Shown piece by piece: positions 1 to 14,860 of a stretch of 64,000 nucleotides of DNA. Under the pieces are notes generated by a model. That model was not told the origin of the DNA, ran no database searches, and saw nothing but the letters and a program-made list of their open reading frames with translations. The stretch comes from Arenicola marina (taxonomy: Eukaryota; Annelida; Polychaeta; Arenicolidae). The position numbers and the translations under genes are program-made. Location of the stretch: NCBI GenBank assembly GCA_964019135.1, contig OZ025255.1:62001-126000 (forward strand), written 5' to 3'. Numbering within the stretch: position 1 is the stretch's first letter; every line of letters starts with the position of its first letter.

Positions 1-840
1 CTCTATCGTACGGTGTGTCTAAGCAACGGCCTCACGCACTCTATCGTACGGTGTGTCTAAACAACAGCCTCACGCACTTCATCGTACGGTGTCTAAACAA
101 CAGCCTCACGCACCCTATCGTACGGTGTGCCTAAATAACGGCCTCACATCACTCTATCGTACGGTGTGTCTAAACAACGGCATCACGCACTCTATCGTAC
201 GGTGTGTCTAAACAACGGCCTCACGCACTCTATCGTACGGTGTGTCTAAACAACGGCCGCACGCACCCTATCGTATGGTGTTCTAAGCAGCGGCCTCACA
301 TCACTCTATCATACGGTGTGTCTAAACAACGGCCTCACATCACTCTATCGTACGGTGTGTCTAAACAACGGCCTCACATCACTCTATCGCACGGTGTGTC
401 CAAACAATGGAGTCACGCACCCTATCGTACGGTGTGTCTAAACAACGGCCTCACATTACTCTACCGTACGGTGTGTCTAAACAACAGCCTCACGCACTCT
501 ATCGTACTTTGTGTCTAAACAACGGCCTCACGCACTCTATCGTACGGTGTGTCTAAACAACGGCCGCACGCACCCTATCGTACGGTGTTCTAAGCAACGG
601 CCTCACATCACTCTATCGTACTGTGTGTCTAAACAACGGGCTCACATCACTCTATCGTACGGTGTGTCCGAACAACGGCCTCACGCACCCTATCGTACGG
701 TGTGTCTAAACAACGGCCTCACGCACTCTATCGTACTGTGTGTCTAAACAACGGCCTCACATTACTCTATCGTACGGTGTGTCTAAACAACGGCCTCACA
801 TCACTCTATCGTACGGTGTGTCTAAGCAACGGCCTCACGC

Positions 841-3800
841 ACTCTATCGTACGGTGTGTCTAAACAACAGCCTCACGCACTTCATCGTACGGTGTCTAAA
901 CAACAGCCTCACGCACCCTATCGTACGGTGTGCCTAAATAACGGCCTCACATCACTCTATCGTACGGTGTGTCTAAACAACGGCATCACGCACTCTATCG
1001 TACGGTGTGTCTAAACAACGGCCTCACGCACTCTATCGTACGGTGTGTCTAAACAACGGCCGCACGCACCCTATCGTATGGTGTTCTAAGCAGCGGCCTC
1101 ACATCACTCTATCATACGGTGTGTCTAAACAACGGCCTCACATCACTCTATCGTACGGTGTGTCTAAACAACGGCCTCACATCACTCTATCGTACGGTGT
1201 GTCCAAACAATGGAGTCACGCACCCTATCGTACGGTGTGTCTAAACAACGGCCTCACGCACTCTATCGTACTGTGTGTCTAAACAACGGCCTCAAGCACT
1301 CTATTGTACTGTGTGTCTAAACAACACCCTCACGCACTCTATCGTACGGTGTGTCTAAACAACGGCCTCACGCACTCTATCTTACGGTGTGTCTAAACAA
1401 CAGCCTCACGCACTTCATCGTACGGTGTCTAAACAACAGCCTCACGCACCCTATCGTACGGTGTGCCTAAATAACGGCCTCACATCACTCTATCGTACGG
1501 TGTGTCTAAACAACGGCATCACGCACTCTATCGTACGGTGTGTCTAAACAACGGCCTCACGCACCCTATCGTACGGTGTGTCTAAACAACGGCCTCACAT
1601 CACTATCGTACTGTGTGTCTAAACAACGGCCTCACGCACTCTATCGTACGGTGTGTCTAAACAACGGCCCCACGCACTCTATCGTACTGTGTGTCTAAAC
1701 AACGGCCTCACGCACTCTATCGTACTGTGTGTCTAAACAACGGCCTCACACACTCTATCCTACAGTGTGTCTAAACAACGGCCTCACGCACTCTATCGTA
1801 CGGTGTGTCTAAACAACGGCCTCACGCACTCTATCGTACGGTGTGTCTAAACAACGGTCTCACGCGCTCTATCCTACGGTGTGTCTAAACAACAGCCTCA
1901 CGCGCTCTATCGTACGGTGTGTCTAAACAACGGCCTCACATTACTCTATCGTACAGTGTGTCTAAACAACAGCCTCACGCACTCTATCGTACGGTGTGTC
2001 TAAACAACGGCCTCACGCACGCTATCGTACGGTGTGTCTAAACAACGGCCTCACATTACTCTATCGTACGGTGTGTCTAAACAACGGCCTCACATCACTC
2101 TATCGTACGGTGTGTCTAAACAAAAGCCTCACGCACCCTATCTTACGGTGTGTCTAAACAACGGCCTCACGCACCCTATCGTACTGTGTGTCTAAACAAC
2201 GGCCTTATGTATTCTATCTTACGGTGTGTCTAAACAACGGCCTCACATCACTCTATCGTACGGTGTGTCTAAACAACAGCCTCAAGCACTCTATCGTACG
2301 GTGTGTCTAAACAACGGCCTCACGCACTCTATCGTACGGTGTGTCTAAACAACGGCCTCACGCACGATATCGTGCGGTGTGTCTAAACAACGGCCTCACG
2401 CACTCTATCGTACGGTGTGTCTAAACAACGGCCTCACGCACACTATCGTACGGTGTTCTAAACAACGGCCTCACATTACACTATCATACGGTGTGTCTAA
2501 ACAACGGCCTCACATTACACTATCGTACGGTGTGTCTAAACAACGGCCTCACGCACTCTATCGTACGGTGTGTCTAAACAACGGCCTCACATTACTCTAT
2601 CGTACGGTGTGTCTAAACAACGGCCTCACGCACTCTATCGTACGGTGTGTCTAAACAACGCCCTCACGCACTCTATCGTACGGTGTGTCTAAACAACGGC
2701 CTCACATTACTCTATCGTACAGTGTGTCTAAACAACAGCCTCACGCACTCTATCGTACGGTGTGTCTAAACAACCGCCTCACGCACCCTATCGTACGGTG
2801 TGTCCAAACAACGGCCTCACGCACCCTATCGTACGGTGTGTCCAAACAACGGCCTCACGCACTCTATCGTACTGTGTGTCTAAACAACGGCCTCACGCAC
2901 TCTATCGTACTGTGTGTCTAAACAACGCCCTCACGCACTCTATCGTACGGTGTGTCTAAACAACGGCCTCACGCACTCTATCCTACGGTGTGTCTAAACA
3001 ACAGCCTCACGCGCTCTATCGTACGGTGTGTCTAAACAACGGCCTCACATTACTCTATCGTACAGTGTGTCTAAACAACAGCCTCACGCACTCTATCGTA
3101 CGGTGTGTCTAAACAACGGCCTCACGCACGCTATCGTACGGTGTGTCTAAACAACGGCCTCACATTACTCTATCGTACGGTGTGTCTAAACAACGGCCTC
3201 ACATCACTCTATCGTACGGTGTGTCTAAACAAAAGCCTCACGCACCCTATCTTACGGTGTGTTTAAACAACGGCCTCACGCACCCTATCGTACGGTGTGT
3301 CCAAACAACGGCCTCACGCACTCTATCGTACTGTGTGTCTAAACAACGGCCTCACGCACTCTATCGTACTGTGTGTCTAAACAACGCCCTCACGCACTCT
3401 ATCGTACGGTGTGTCTAAACAACGGTCTCACGCGCTCTATCCTACGGTGTGTCTAAACAACAGCCTCACGCGCTCTATCGTACGGTGTGTCTAAACAACG
3501 GCCTCACATTACTCTATCGTACAGTGTGTCTAAACAACAGCCTCACGCACTCTATCGTACGGTGTGTCTAAACAACGGCCTCACGCACGCTATCGTACGG
3601 TGTGTCTAAACAACGGCCTCACATTACTCTATCGTACGGTGTGTCTAAACAACGGCCTCACATCACTCTATCGTACGGTGTGTCTAAACAAAAGCCTCAC
3701 GCACCCTATCTTACGGTGTGTCTAAACAACGGCCTCACGCACCCTATCGTACTGTGTGTCTAAACAACGGCCTTATGCACTCTATCTTACGGTGTGTCTA

Positions 3801-6800
3801 AACAACGGCCTCACATCACTCTATCGTACGGTGTGTCTAAACAACAGCCTCAAGCAGTCTATCGTACGGTGTGTCTAAACAACGGCCTCACGCACTCTAT
3901 CGTACGGTGTGTCTAAACAACGGCCTCACGCACGATATCGTGCGGTGTGTCTAAACAACGGCCTCACGCACTCTATCGTACGGTGTGTCTAAACAACGGC
4001 CTCACGCACACTATCGTACGGTGTTCTAAATAACGGCCTCACATTACACTATCATACGGTGTGTCTAAACAACGGCCTCACATCACTCTATCGTACGGTG
4101 TGTCTAAACAAAAGCCTCACGCACCCTATCTTACGGTGTGTTTAAACAACGGCCTCACGCACCCTATCGTACGGTGTGTCCAAACAACGGCCTCACGCAC
4201 TCTATCGTACTGTGTGTCTAAACAACGGCCTCACGCACTCTATCGTACTGTGTGTCTAAACAACGCCCTCACGCACTCTATCGTACGGTGTGTCTAAACA
4301 ACGGTCTCACGCGCTCTATCCTACGGTGTGTCTAAACAACAGCCTCACGCGCTCTATCGTACGGTGTGTCTAAACAACGGCCTCACATTACTCTATCGTA
4401 CAGTGTGTCTAAACAACAGCCTCACGCACTCTATCGTACGGTGTGTCTAAACAACGGCCTCACGCACGCTATCGTACGGTGTGTCTAAACAACGGCCTCA
4501 CATTACTCTATCGTACGGTGTGTCTAAACAACGGCCTCACATCACTCTATCGTACGGTGTGTCTAAACAAAAGCCTCACGCACCTTATCTTACGGTGTGT
4601 CTAAACAACGGCCTCACGCACCCTATCGTACTGTGTGTCTAAACAACGGCCTTATGCACTCTATCTTACGGTGTGTCTAAACAACGGCCTCACATCACTC
4701 TATCGTACGGTGTGTCTAAACAACAGCCTCAAGCAGTCTATCGTACGGTGTGTCTAAACAACGGCCTCACGCACTCTATCGTACGGTGTGTCTAAACAAC
4801 GGCCTCACGCACGATATCGTGCGGTGTGTCTAAACAACGGCCTCACGCACTCTATCGTACGGTGTGTCTAAACAACGGCCTCACGCACACTATCGTACGG
4901 TGTTCTAAATAACGGCCTCACATTACACTATCATACGGTGTGTCTAAACAACGGCCTCACATTACACTATCGTACGGTGTGTCTAAACAACGGCCTCACG
5001 CACTCTATCGTACGGTGTGTCTAAACAACGGCCTCACATTACTCTATCGTACGGTGTGTCTAAACAACGGCCTCACGCACCCTATCGTACGGTGTGTCTA
5101 AACAACGGCCTCATGCACTCTATCGTACGGTGTGTCTAAACAACGGCCTCACGCACTCTATGGTACGGTGTGTCTAAACAACGGCCTCACGCACTCTATC
5201 GTACGGTGTGTCTAAACAACGGCCTCACATTACTCTACCGTACGGTGTGTCTAAACAACAGCCTCACGCACACTATCGTACGGTGTTCTAAACAACGGCC
5301 TCACATTACACTATCATACGGTGTGTCTAAACAACGGCCTCACATTACACTATCGTACGGTGTGTTTAAACAACGGCCTCACGCACTCTATCGTACGGTG
5401 TGTCTAAACAACGGCCTCACATTACTCTATCGTACGGTGTGTCTAAACAACGGCCTCACGCACCCTATCGTACGGTGTGTCTAAACAACGGCCTCATGCA
5501 CTCTATCGTACGGTGTGTCTAAACAACGGCCTCACGCACTCTATGGTACGGTGTGTCTAAACAACGGCCTCACGCACTCTATCGTACGGTGTGTCTAAAC
5601 AACGGCCTCACATTACTCTACCGTACGGTGTGTCTAAACAACAGCCTCACGCACACTATCGTACGGTGTTCTAAACAACGGCCTCACATTACACTATCAT
5701 ACGGTGTGTCTAAACAACGGCCTCACATCACTCTATCGTACGGTGTGTCTAAACAAAAGCCTCACGCACCCTATCTTACGGTGTGTCTAAAAAACGGCCT
5801 CACGCACCCTATCGTACTGTGTGTCTAAACAACGGCCTTATGCACTCTATCTTACGGTGTGTCTAAACAACGGCCTCACATCACTCTATCGTACGGTGTG
5901 TCTAAACAACAGCCTCAAGCAGTCTATCGTACGGTGTGTCTAAACAACGGCCTCACGCACTCTATCGTACGGTGTGTCTAAACAACGGCCTCACGCACGA
6001 TATCGTGCGGTGTGTCTAAACAACGGCCTCACGCACTCTATCGTACGGTGTGTCTAAACAACGGCCTCACATCACTCTATCGTACGGTGTGTCCGCACAA
6101 CGGCCTCACGCACCCTATCGTACGGTGTGTCTAAACAACGGCCTCACGCACTCTATCGTACGGTGTGTCTAAACAACGGCCTCACATTACTCTATCGTAC
6201 GGTGTGTCTAAACAACGGCCTCACGCACCCTATCGTACGGTGTGTCTAAACAACGGCCTCATGCACTCTATCGTACGGTGTGTCTAAACAACGGCCTCAC
6301 GCACTCTATGGTACGGTGTGTCTAAACAACGGCCTCACGCACTCTATCGTACGGTGTGTCTAAACAACGGCCTCACATTACTCTACCGTACGGTGTGTCT
6401 AAACAACAGCCTCACGCACACTATCGTACGGTGTTCTAAACAACGGCCTCACATTACACTATCATACGGTGTGTCTAAACAACGGCCTCACATTACACTA
6501 TCGTACGGTGTGTTTAAACAACGGCCTCACGCACTCTATCGTACGGTGTGTCTAAACAACGGCCTCACATTACTCTATCGTACGGTGTGTCTAAACAACG
6601 GCCTCACGCACCCTATCGTACGGTGTGTCTAAACAACGGCCTCATGCACTCTATCGTACGGTGTGTCTAAACAACGGCCTCATGCACTCTATGGTACGGT
6701 GTGTCTAAACAACGGCCTCACGCACTCTATCGTACGGTGTGTCTAAACAACGGCCTCACATTACTCTACCGTACGGTGTGTCTAAACAACAGCCTCACGC

Positions 6801-7850
6801 ACACTATCGTACGGTGTTCTAAACAACGGCCTCACATTACACTATCATACGGTGTGTCTAAACAACGGCCTCACATCACTCTATCGTACGGTGTGTCTAA
6901 ACAAAAGCCTCACGCACCCTATCTTACGGTGTGTCTAAACAACGGCCTCACGCACCCTATCGTACTGTGTGTCTAAACAACGGCCTTATGCACTCTATCT
7001 TACGGTGTGTCTAAACAACGGCCTCACATCACTCTATCGTACGGTGTGTCTAAACAACAGCCTCAAGCAGTCTATCGTACGGTGTGTCTAAACAACGGCC
7101 TCACGCACTCTATCGTACGGTGTGTCTAAACAACGGCCTCACGCACGATATCGTGCGGTGTGTCTAAACAACGGCCTCACGCACTCTATCGTACGGTGTG
7201 TCTAAACAACGGCCTCACGCACACTATCGTACGGTGTTCTAAACAACGGCCTCACATTACACTATCATACGGTGTGTCTAAACAACGGCCTCACATTACA
7301 CTATCGTACGGTGTGTCTAAACAACGGCCTCACGCACTCTATCGTACGGTGTGTCTAAACAACGGCCTCACATTACTCTATCGTACGGTGTGTCTAAACA
7401 ACGGCCTCACGCACCCTATCGTACGGTGTGTCTAAACAACGGCCTCATGCACTCTATCGTACGGTGTGTCTAAACAACGGCCTCACGCACTCTATGGTAC
7501 GGTGTGTCTAAACAACGGCCTCACGCACTCTATCGTACGGTGTGTCTAAACAACGGCCTCACATTACTCTACCGTACGGTGTGTCTAAACAACAGCCTCA
7601 CGCACACTATCGTACGGTGTTCTAAACAACGGCCTCACATTACACTATCATACGGTGTGTCTAAACAACGGCCTCACATTACACTATCGTACGGTGTGTC
7701 TAAACAACGGCCTCACGCACTCTATCGTACGGTGTGTCTAAACAACGGCCTCACATTACTCTATCGTACGGTGTGTCTAAACAACGGCCTCACGCACCCT
7801 ATCGTACGGTGTGTCTAAACAACGGCCTCATGCACTCTATCGTACGGTGT
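841..7850. repeat. Array A higher-order block, copy 1 (~7 kb)
   Basis: This block is copied at about 7,840-14,860. Its first part (841-4,080) matches 7,840-11,034. The offset is 6,993 bp up to about 1,160 and 6,954 bp afterwards, so one 39-bp unit present here is missing in copy 2. Its second part matches copy 2 at offset 7,758 (for example 5,170 to 12,928) and then 6,610 (for example 6,701, 7,160 and 7,504 to 13,311, 13,770 and 14,114). The change of 1,148 between those offsets equals the internal tandem period described separately. Matching was done by following shared variant units, so end points are accurate to about one unit. Confidence 0.85.
4960..7218. repeat. Nested 1,148-bp tandem duplication in array A
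   Basis: The segment 4,960-6,107 recurs at 6,108-7,218 at a constant offset of 1,148 bp (about 30 basic units). Shared landmarks include the GGTACGG variant units (5,160 and 6,308; 5,542 and 6,690), the GGCCTTATGCACTC unit (5,829 and 6,977) and the CACGATATCGTG unit (5,994 and 7,142). Homology stops near 6,070/7,218. A 383-bp ten-unit period is nested inside (5,170 to 5,553; 6,318 to 6,701). Confidence 0.85.
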
Positions 7851-10800
7851 GTCTAAACAACAGCCTCACGCACTTCATCGTACGGTGTCTAAACAACAGC
7901 CTCACGCACCCTATCGTACGGTGTGCCTAAATAACGGCCTCACATCACTCTATCGTACGGTGTGTCTAAACAACGGCATCACGCACTCTATCGTACGGTG
8001 TGTCTAAACAACGGCCTCACGCACTCTATCGTACGGTGTGTCTAAACAACGGCCGCACGCACCCTATCGTATGGTGTTCTAAGCAGCGGCCTCACATCAC
8101 TCTATCATACGGTGTGTCTAAACAACGGCCTCACATCACTCTATCGTACGGTGTGTCCAAACAATGGAGTCACGCACCCTATCGTACGGTGTGTCTAAAC
8201 AACGGCCTCACGCACTCTATCGTACTGTGTGTCTAAACAACGGCCTCAAGCACTCTATTGTACTGTGTGTCTAAACAACACCCTCACGCACTCTATCGTA
8301 CGGTGTGTCTAAACAACGGCCTCACGCACTCTATCTTACGGTGTGTCTAAACAACAGCCTCACGCACTTCATCGTACGGTGTCTAAACAACAGCCTCACG
8401 CACCCTATCGTACGGTGTGCCTAAATAACGGCCTCACATCACTCTATCGTACGGTGTGTCTAAACAACGGCATCACGCACTCTATCGTACGGTGTGTCTA
8501 AACAACGGCCTCACGCACCCTATCGTACGGTGTGTCTAAACAACGGCCTCACATCACTATCGTACTGTGTGTCTAAACAACGGCCTCACGCACTCTATCG
8601 TACGGTGTGTCTAAACAACGGCCCCACGCACTCTATCGTACTGTGTGTCTAAACAACGGCCTCACGCACTCTATCGTACTGTGTGTCTAAACAACGGCCT
8701 CACACACTCTATCCTACAGTGTGTCTAAACAACGGCCTCACGCACTCTATCGTACGGTGTGTCTAAACAACGGCCTCACGCACTCTATCGTACGGTGTGT
8801 CTAAACAACGGTCTCACGCGCTCTATCCTACGGTGTGTCTAAACAACAGCCTCACGCGCTCTATCGTACGGTGTGTCTAAACAACGGCCTCACATTACTC
8901 TATCGTACAGTGTGTCTAAACAACAGCCTCACGCACTCTATCGTACGGTGTGTCTAAACAACGGCCTCACGCACGCTATCGTACGGTGTGTCTAAACAAC
9001 GGCCTCACATTACTCTATCGTACGGTGTGTCTAAACAACGGCCTCACATCACTCTATCGTACGGTGTGTCTAAACAAAAGCCTCACGCACCCTATCTTAC
9101 GGTGTGTCTAAACAACGGCCTCACGCACCCTATCGTACTGTGTGTCTAAACAACGGCCTTATGCACTCTATCTTACGGTGTGTCTAAACAACGGCCTCAC
9201 ATCACTCTATCGTACGGTGTGTCTAAACAACAGCCTCAAGCACTCTATCGTACGGTGTGTCTAAACAACGGCCTCACGCACTCTATCGTACGGTGTGTCT
9301 AAACAACGGCCTCACGCACGATATCGTGCGGTGTGTCTAAACAACGGCCTCACGCACTCTATCGTACGGTGTGTCTAAACAACGGCCTCACGCACACTAT
9401 CGTACGGTGTTCTAAACAACGGCCTCACATTACACTATCATACGGTGTGTCTAAACAACGGCCTCACATTACACTATCGTACGGTGTGTCTAAACAACGG
9501 CCTCACGCACTCTATCGTACGGTGTGTCTAAACAACGGCCTCACATTACTCTATCGTACGGTGTGTCTAAACAACGGCCTCACGCACTCTATCGTACGGT
9601 GTGTCTAAACAACGCCCTCACGCACTCTATCGTACGGTGTGTCTAAACAACGGCCTCACATTACTCTATCGTACAGTGTGTCTAAACAACAGCCTCACGC
9701 ACTCTATCGTACGGTGTGTCTAAACAACCGCCTCACGCACCCTATCGTACGGTGTGTCCAAACAACGGCCTCACGCACCCTATCGTACGGTGTGTCCAAA
9801 CAACGGCCTCACGCACTCTATCGTACTGTGTGTCTAAACAACGGCCTCACGCACTCTATCGTACTGTGTGTCTAAACAACGCCCTCACGCACTCTATCGT
9901 ACGGTGTGTCTAAACAACGGCCTCACGCACTCTATCCTACGGTGTGTCTAAACAACAGCCTCACGCGCTCTATCGTACGGTGTGTCTAAACAACGGCCTC
10001 ACATTACTCTATCGTACAGTGTGTCTAAACAACAGCCTCACGCACTCTATCGTACGGTGTGTCTAAACAACGGCCTCACGCACGCTATCGTACGGTGTGT
10101 CTAAACAACGGCCTCACATTACTCTATCGTACGGTGTGTCTAAACAACGGCCTCACATCACTCTATCGTACGGTGTGTCTAAACAAAAGCCTCACGCACC
10201 CTATCTTACGGTGTGTTTAAACAACGGCCTCACGCACCCTATCGTACGGTGTGTCCAAACAACGGCCTCACGCACTCTATCGTACTGTGTGTCTAAACAA
10301 CGGCCTCACGCACTCTATCGTACTGTGTGTCTAAACAACGCCCTCACGCACTCTATCGTACGGTGTGTCTAAACAACGGTCTCACGCGCTCTATCCTACG
10401 GTGTGTCTAAACAACAGCCTCACGCGCTCTATCGTACGGTGTGTCTAAACAACGGCCTCACATTACTCTATCGTACAGTGTGTCTAAACAACAGCCTCAC
10501 GCACTCTATCGTACGGTGTGTCTAAACAACGGCCTCACGCACGCTATCGTACGGTGTGTCTAAACAACGGCCTCACATTACTCTATCGTACGGTGTGTCT
10601 AAACAACGGCCTCACATCACTCTATCGTACGGTGTGTCTAAACAAAAGCCCCACGCACCCTATCTTACGGTGTGTCTAAACAACGGCCTCACGCACCCTA
10701 TCGTACTGTGTGTCTAAACAACGGCCTTATGCACTCTATCTTACGGTGTGTCTAAACAACGGCCTCACATCACTCTATCGTACGGTGTGTCTAAACAACA

Positions 10801-13800
10801 GCCTCAAGCAGTCTATCGTACGGTGTGTCTAAACAACGGCCTCACGCACTCTATCGTACGGTGTGTCTAAACAACGGCCTCACGCACGATATCGTGCGGT
10901 GTGTCTAAACAACGGCCTCACGCACTCTATCGTACGGTGTGTCTAAACAACGGCCTCACGCACACTATCGTACGGTGTTCTAAATAACGGCCTCACATTA
11001 CACTATCATACGGTGTGTCTAAACAACGGCCTCACATTACACTATCGTACGGTGTGTCTAAACAACGGCCTCACGCACTCTATCGTACGGTGTGTCTAAA
11101 CAACGGCCTCACATTACTCTATCGTACGGTGTGTCTAAACAACGGCCTCACGCACCCTATCGTACGGTGTGTCTAAACAACGGCCTCATGCACTCTATCG
11201 TACGGTGTGTCTAAACAACGGCCTCACATTACTCTATCGTACGGTGTGTCTAAACAACGGCCTCACGCACTCTATCGTACGGTGTGTCTAAACAACGCCC
11301 TCACGCACTCTATCGTACGGTGTGTCTAAACAACGGCCTCACATTACTCTATCGTACAGTGTGTCTAAACAACAGCCTCACGCACTCTATCGTACGGTGT
11401 GTCTAAACAACCGCCTCACGCACCCTATCGTACGGTGTGTCCAAACAACGGCCTCACGCACCCTATCGTACGGTGTGTCCAAACAACGGCCTCACGCACT
11501 CTATCGTACTGTGTGTCTAAACAACGGCCTCACGCACTCTATCGTACTGTGTGTCTAAACAACGCCCTCACGCACTCTATCGTACGGTGTGTCTAAACAA
11601 CGGCCTCACGCACTCTATCCTACGGTGTGTCTAAACAACAGCCTCACGCGCTCTATCGTACGGTGTGTCTAAACAACGGCCTCACATTACTCTATCGTAC
11701 AGTGTGTCTAAACAACAGCCTCACGCACTCTATCGTACGGTGTGTCTAAACAACGGCCTCACGCACGCTATCGTACGGTGTGTCTAAACAACGGCCTCAC
11801 ATTACTCTATCGTACGGTGTGTCTAAACAACGGCCTCACATCACTCTATCGTACGGTGTGTCTAAACAAAAGCCTCACGCACCCTATCTTACGGTGTGTT
11901 TAAACAACGGCCTCACGCACCCTATCGTACGGTGTGTCCAAACAACGGCCTCACGCACTCTATCGTACTGTGTGTCTAAACAACGGCCTCACGCACTCTA
12001 TCGTACTGTGTGTCTAAACAACGCCCTCACGCACTCTATCGTACGGTGTGTCTAAACAACGGTCTCACGCGCTCTATCCTACGGTGTGTCTAAACAACAG
12101 CCTCACGCGCTCTATCGTACGGTGTGTCTAAACAACGGCCTCACATTACTCTATCGTACAGTGTGTCTAAACAACAGCCTCACGCACTCTATCGTACGGT
12201 GTGTCTAAACAACGGCCTCACGCACGCTATCGTACGGTGTGTCTAAACAACGGCCTCACATTACTCTATCGTACGGTGTGTCTAAACAACGGCCTCACAT
12301 CACTCTATCGTACGGTGTGTCTAAACAAAAGCCTCACGCACCCTATCTTACGGTGTGTCTAAACAACGGCCTCACGCACCCTATCGTACTGTGTGTCTAA
12401 ACAACGGCCTTATGCACTCTATCTTACGGTGTGTCTAAACAACGGCCTCACATCACTCTATCGTACGGTGTGTCTAAACAACAGCCTCAAGCAGTCTATC
12501 GTACGGTGTGTCTAAACAACGGCCTCACGCACTCTATCGTACGGTGTGTCTAAACAACGGCCTCACGCACGATATCGTGCGGTGTGTCTAAACAACGGCC
12601 TCACGCACTCTATCGTACGGTGTGTCTAAACAACGGCCTCACGCACACTATCGTACGGTGTTCTAAATAACGGCCTCACATTACACTATCATACGGTGTG
12701 TCTAAACAACGGCCTCACATTACACTATCGTACGGTGTGTCTAAACAACGGCCTCACGCACTCTATCGTACGGTGTGTCTAAACAACGGCCTCACATTAC
12801 TCTATCGTACGGTGTGTCTAAACAACGGCCTCACGCACCCTATCGTACGGTGTGTCTAAACAACGGCCTCATGCACTCTATCGTACGGTGTGTCTAAACA
12901 ACGGCCTCACGCACTCTATGGTACGGTGTGTCTAAACAACGGCCTCACGCACTCTATCGTACGGTGTGTCTAAACAACGGCCTCACATTACTCTACCGTA
13001 CGGTGTGTCTAAACAACAGCCTCACGCACACTATCGTACGGTGTTCTAAACAACGGCCTCACATTACACTATCATACGGTGTGTCTAAACAACGGCCTCA
13101 CATTACACTATCGTACGGTGTGTTTAAACAACGGCCTCACGCACTCTATCGTACGGTGTGTCTAAACAACGGCCTCACATTACTCTATCGTACGGTGTGT
13201 CTAAACAACGGCCTCACGCACCCTATCGTACGGTGTGTCTAAACAACGGCCTCATGCACTCTATCGTACGGTGTGTCTAAACAACGGCCTCACGCACTCT
13301 ATGGTACGGTGTGTCTAAACAACGGCCTCACGCACTCTATCGTACGGTGTGTCTAAACAACGGCCTCACATTACTCTACCGTACGGTGTGTCTAAACAAC
13401 AGCCTCACGCACACTATCGTACGGTGTTCTAAACAACGGCGTCACATTACACTATCATACGGTGTGTCTAAACAACGGCCTCACATCACTCTATCGTACG
13501 GTGTGTCTAAACAAAAGCCTCACGCACCCTATCTTACGGTGTGTCTAAACAACGGCCTCACGCACCCTATCGTACTGTGTGTCTAAACAACGGCCTTATG
13601 CACTCTATCTTACGGTGTGTCTAAACAACGGCCTCACATCACTCTATCGTACGGTGTGTCTAAACAACAGCCTCAAGCAGTCTATCGTACGGTGTGTCTA
13701 AACAACGGCCTCACGCACTCTATCGTACGGTGTGTCTAAACAACGGCCTCACGCACGATATCGTGCGGTGTGTCTAAACAACGGCCTCACGCACTCTATC

Positions 13801-14860
13801 GTACGGTGTGTCTAAACAACGGCCTCACGCACACTATCGTACGGTGTTCTAAACAACGGCCTCACATTACACTATCATACGGTGTGTCTAAACAACGGCC
13901 TCACATTACACTATCGTACGGTGTGTCTAAACAACGGCCTCACGCACTCTATCGTACGGTGTGTCTAAACAACGGCCTCACATTACTCTATCGTACGGTG
14001 TGTCTAAACAACGGCCTCACGCACCCTATCGTACGGTGTGTCTAAACAACGGCCTCATGCACTCTATCGTACGGTGTGTCTAAACAACGGCCTCACGCAC
14101 TCTATGGTACGGTGTGTCTAAACAACGGCCTCACGCACTCTATCGTACGGTGTGTCTAAACAACGGCCTCACATTACTCTACCGTACGGTGTGTCTAAAC
14201 AACAGCCTCACGCACACTATCGTACGGTGTTCTAAACAACGGCCTCACATTACACTATCATACGGTGTGTCTAAACAACGGCCTCACATTACACTATCGT
14301 ACGGTGTGTCTAAACAACGGCCTCACGCACTCTATCGTACGGTGTGTCTAAACAACGGCCTCACATTACTCTATCGTACGGTGTGTCTAAACAACGGCCT
14401 CACGCACCCTATCGTACGGTGTGTCTAAACAACGGCCTCATGCACTCTATCGTACGGTGTGTCTAAACAACGGCCTCACGCACTCTATGGTACGGTGTGT
14501 CTAAACAACGGCCTCACGCACTCTATCGTACGGTGTGTCTAAACAACGGCCTCACATTACTCTACCGTACGGTGTGTCTAAACAACAGCCTCACGCACAC
14601 TATCGTACGGTGTTCTAAACAACGGCCTCACATTACACTATCATACGGTGTGTCTAAACAACGGCCTCACATTACACTATCGTACGGTGTGTCTAAACAA
14701 CGGCCTCACGCACTCTATCGTACGGTGTGTCTAAACAACGGCCTCACATTACTCTATCGTACGGTGTGTCTAAACAACGGCCTCACGCACCCTATCGTAC
14801 GGTGTGTCTAAACAACGGCCTCATGCACTCTATCGTACGGTGTGTCTAAACAACGGCCTC
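7840..14860. repeat. Array A higher-order block, copy 2 (~7 kb)
   Basis: Head-to-tail copy of 841-7,850. Relative to copy 1 it lacks a 39-bp unit near 8,140, has gained a 1,683-bp internal duplication (9,532-11,214 repeated at 11,215-12,905) and lacks one round of the 1,148-bp period. It also has extra rounds of the 383-bp ten-unit repeat at its right end (starts 14,114, 14,497 and 14,880). These differences suggest that copies change by gain or loss of whole units and of multi-unit blocks. Confidence 0.85.
9532..12905. repeat. Nested 1,683-bp tandem duplication in array A
   Basis: The segment 9,532-11,214 is followed directly by a copy at 11,215-12,905. The offset of 1,683 bp (about 44 basic units) holds at several landmarks: 9,639 to 11,322, 10,097 to 11,780, and the 16-bp palindromic unit 10,883 to 12,566. 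It is absent from the corresponding place in the first 7-kb block, so it arose after that block duplicated. Confidence 0.85.

Larger units (their letters stand above)
2361..13767. repeat. Nine variant units in array A with a perfect 16-bp palindrome
   Basis: The variant CGCACGATATCGTGCG is its own reverse complement over 16 bp. It occurs at 2,361-2,376, 3,929-3,944, 4,808-4,823, 5,994-6,009, 7,142-7,157, 9,315-9,330, 10,883-10,898, 12,566-12,581 and 13,752-13,767. Spacings of 1,568 and 1,186 bp each occur twice, so the copies spread by block duplication and not by independent mutation. The start and end given span the first to the last copy. Confidence 0.9.
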
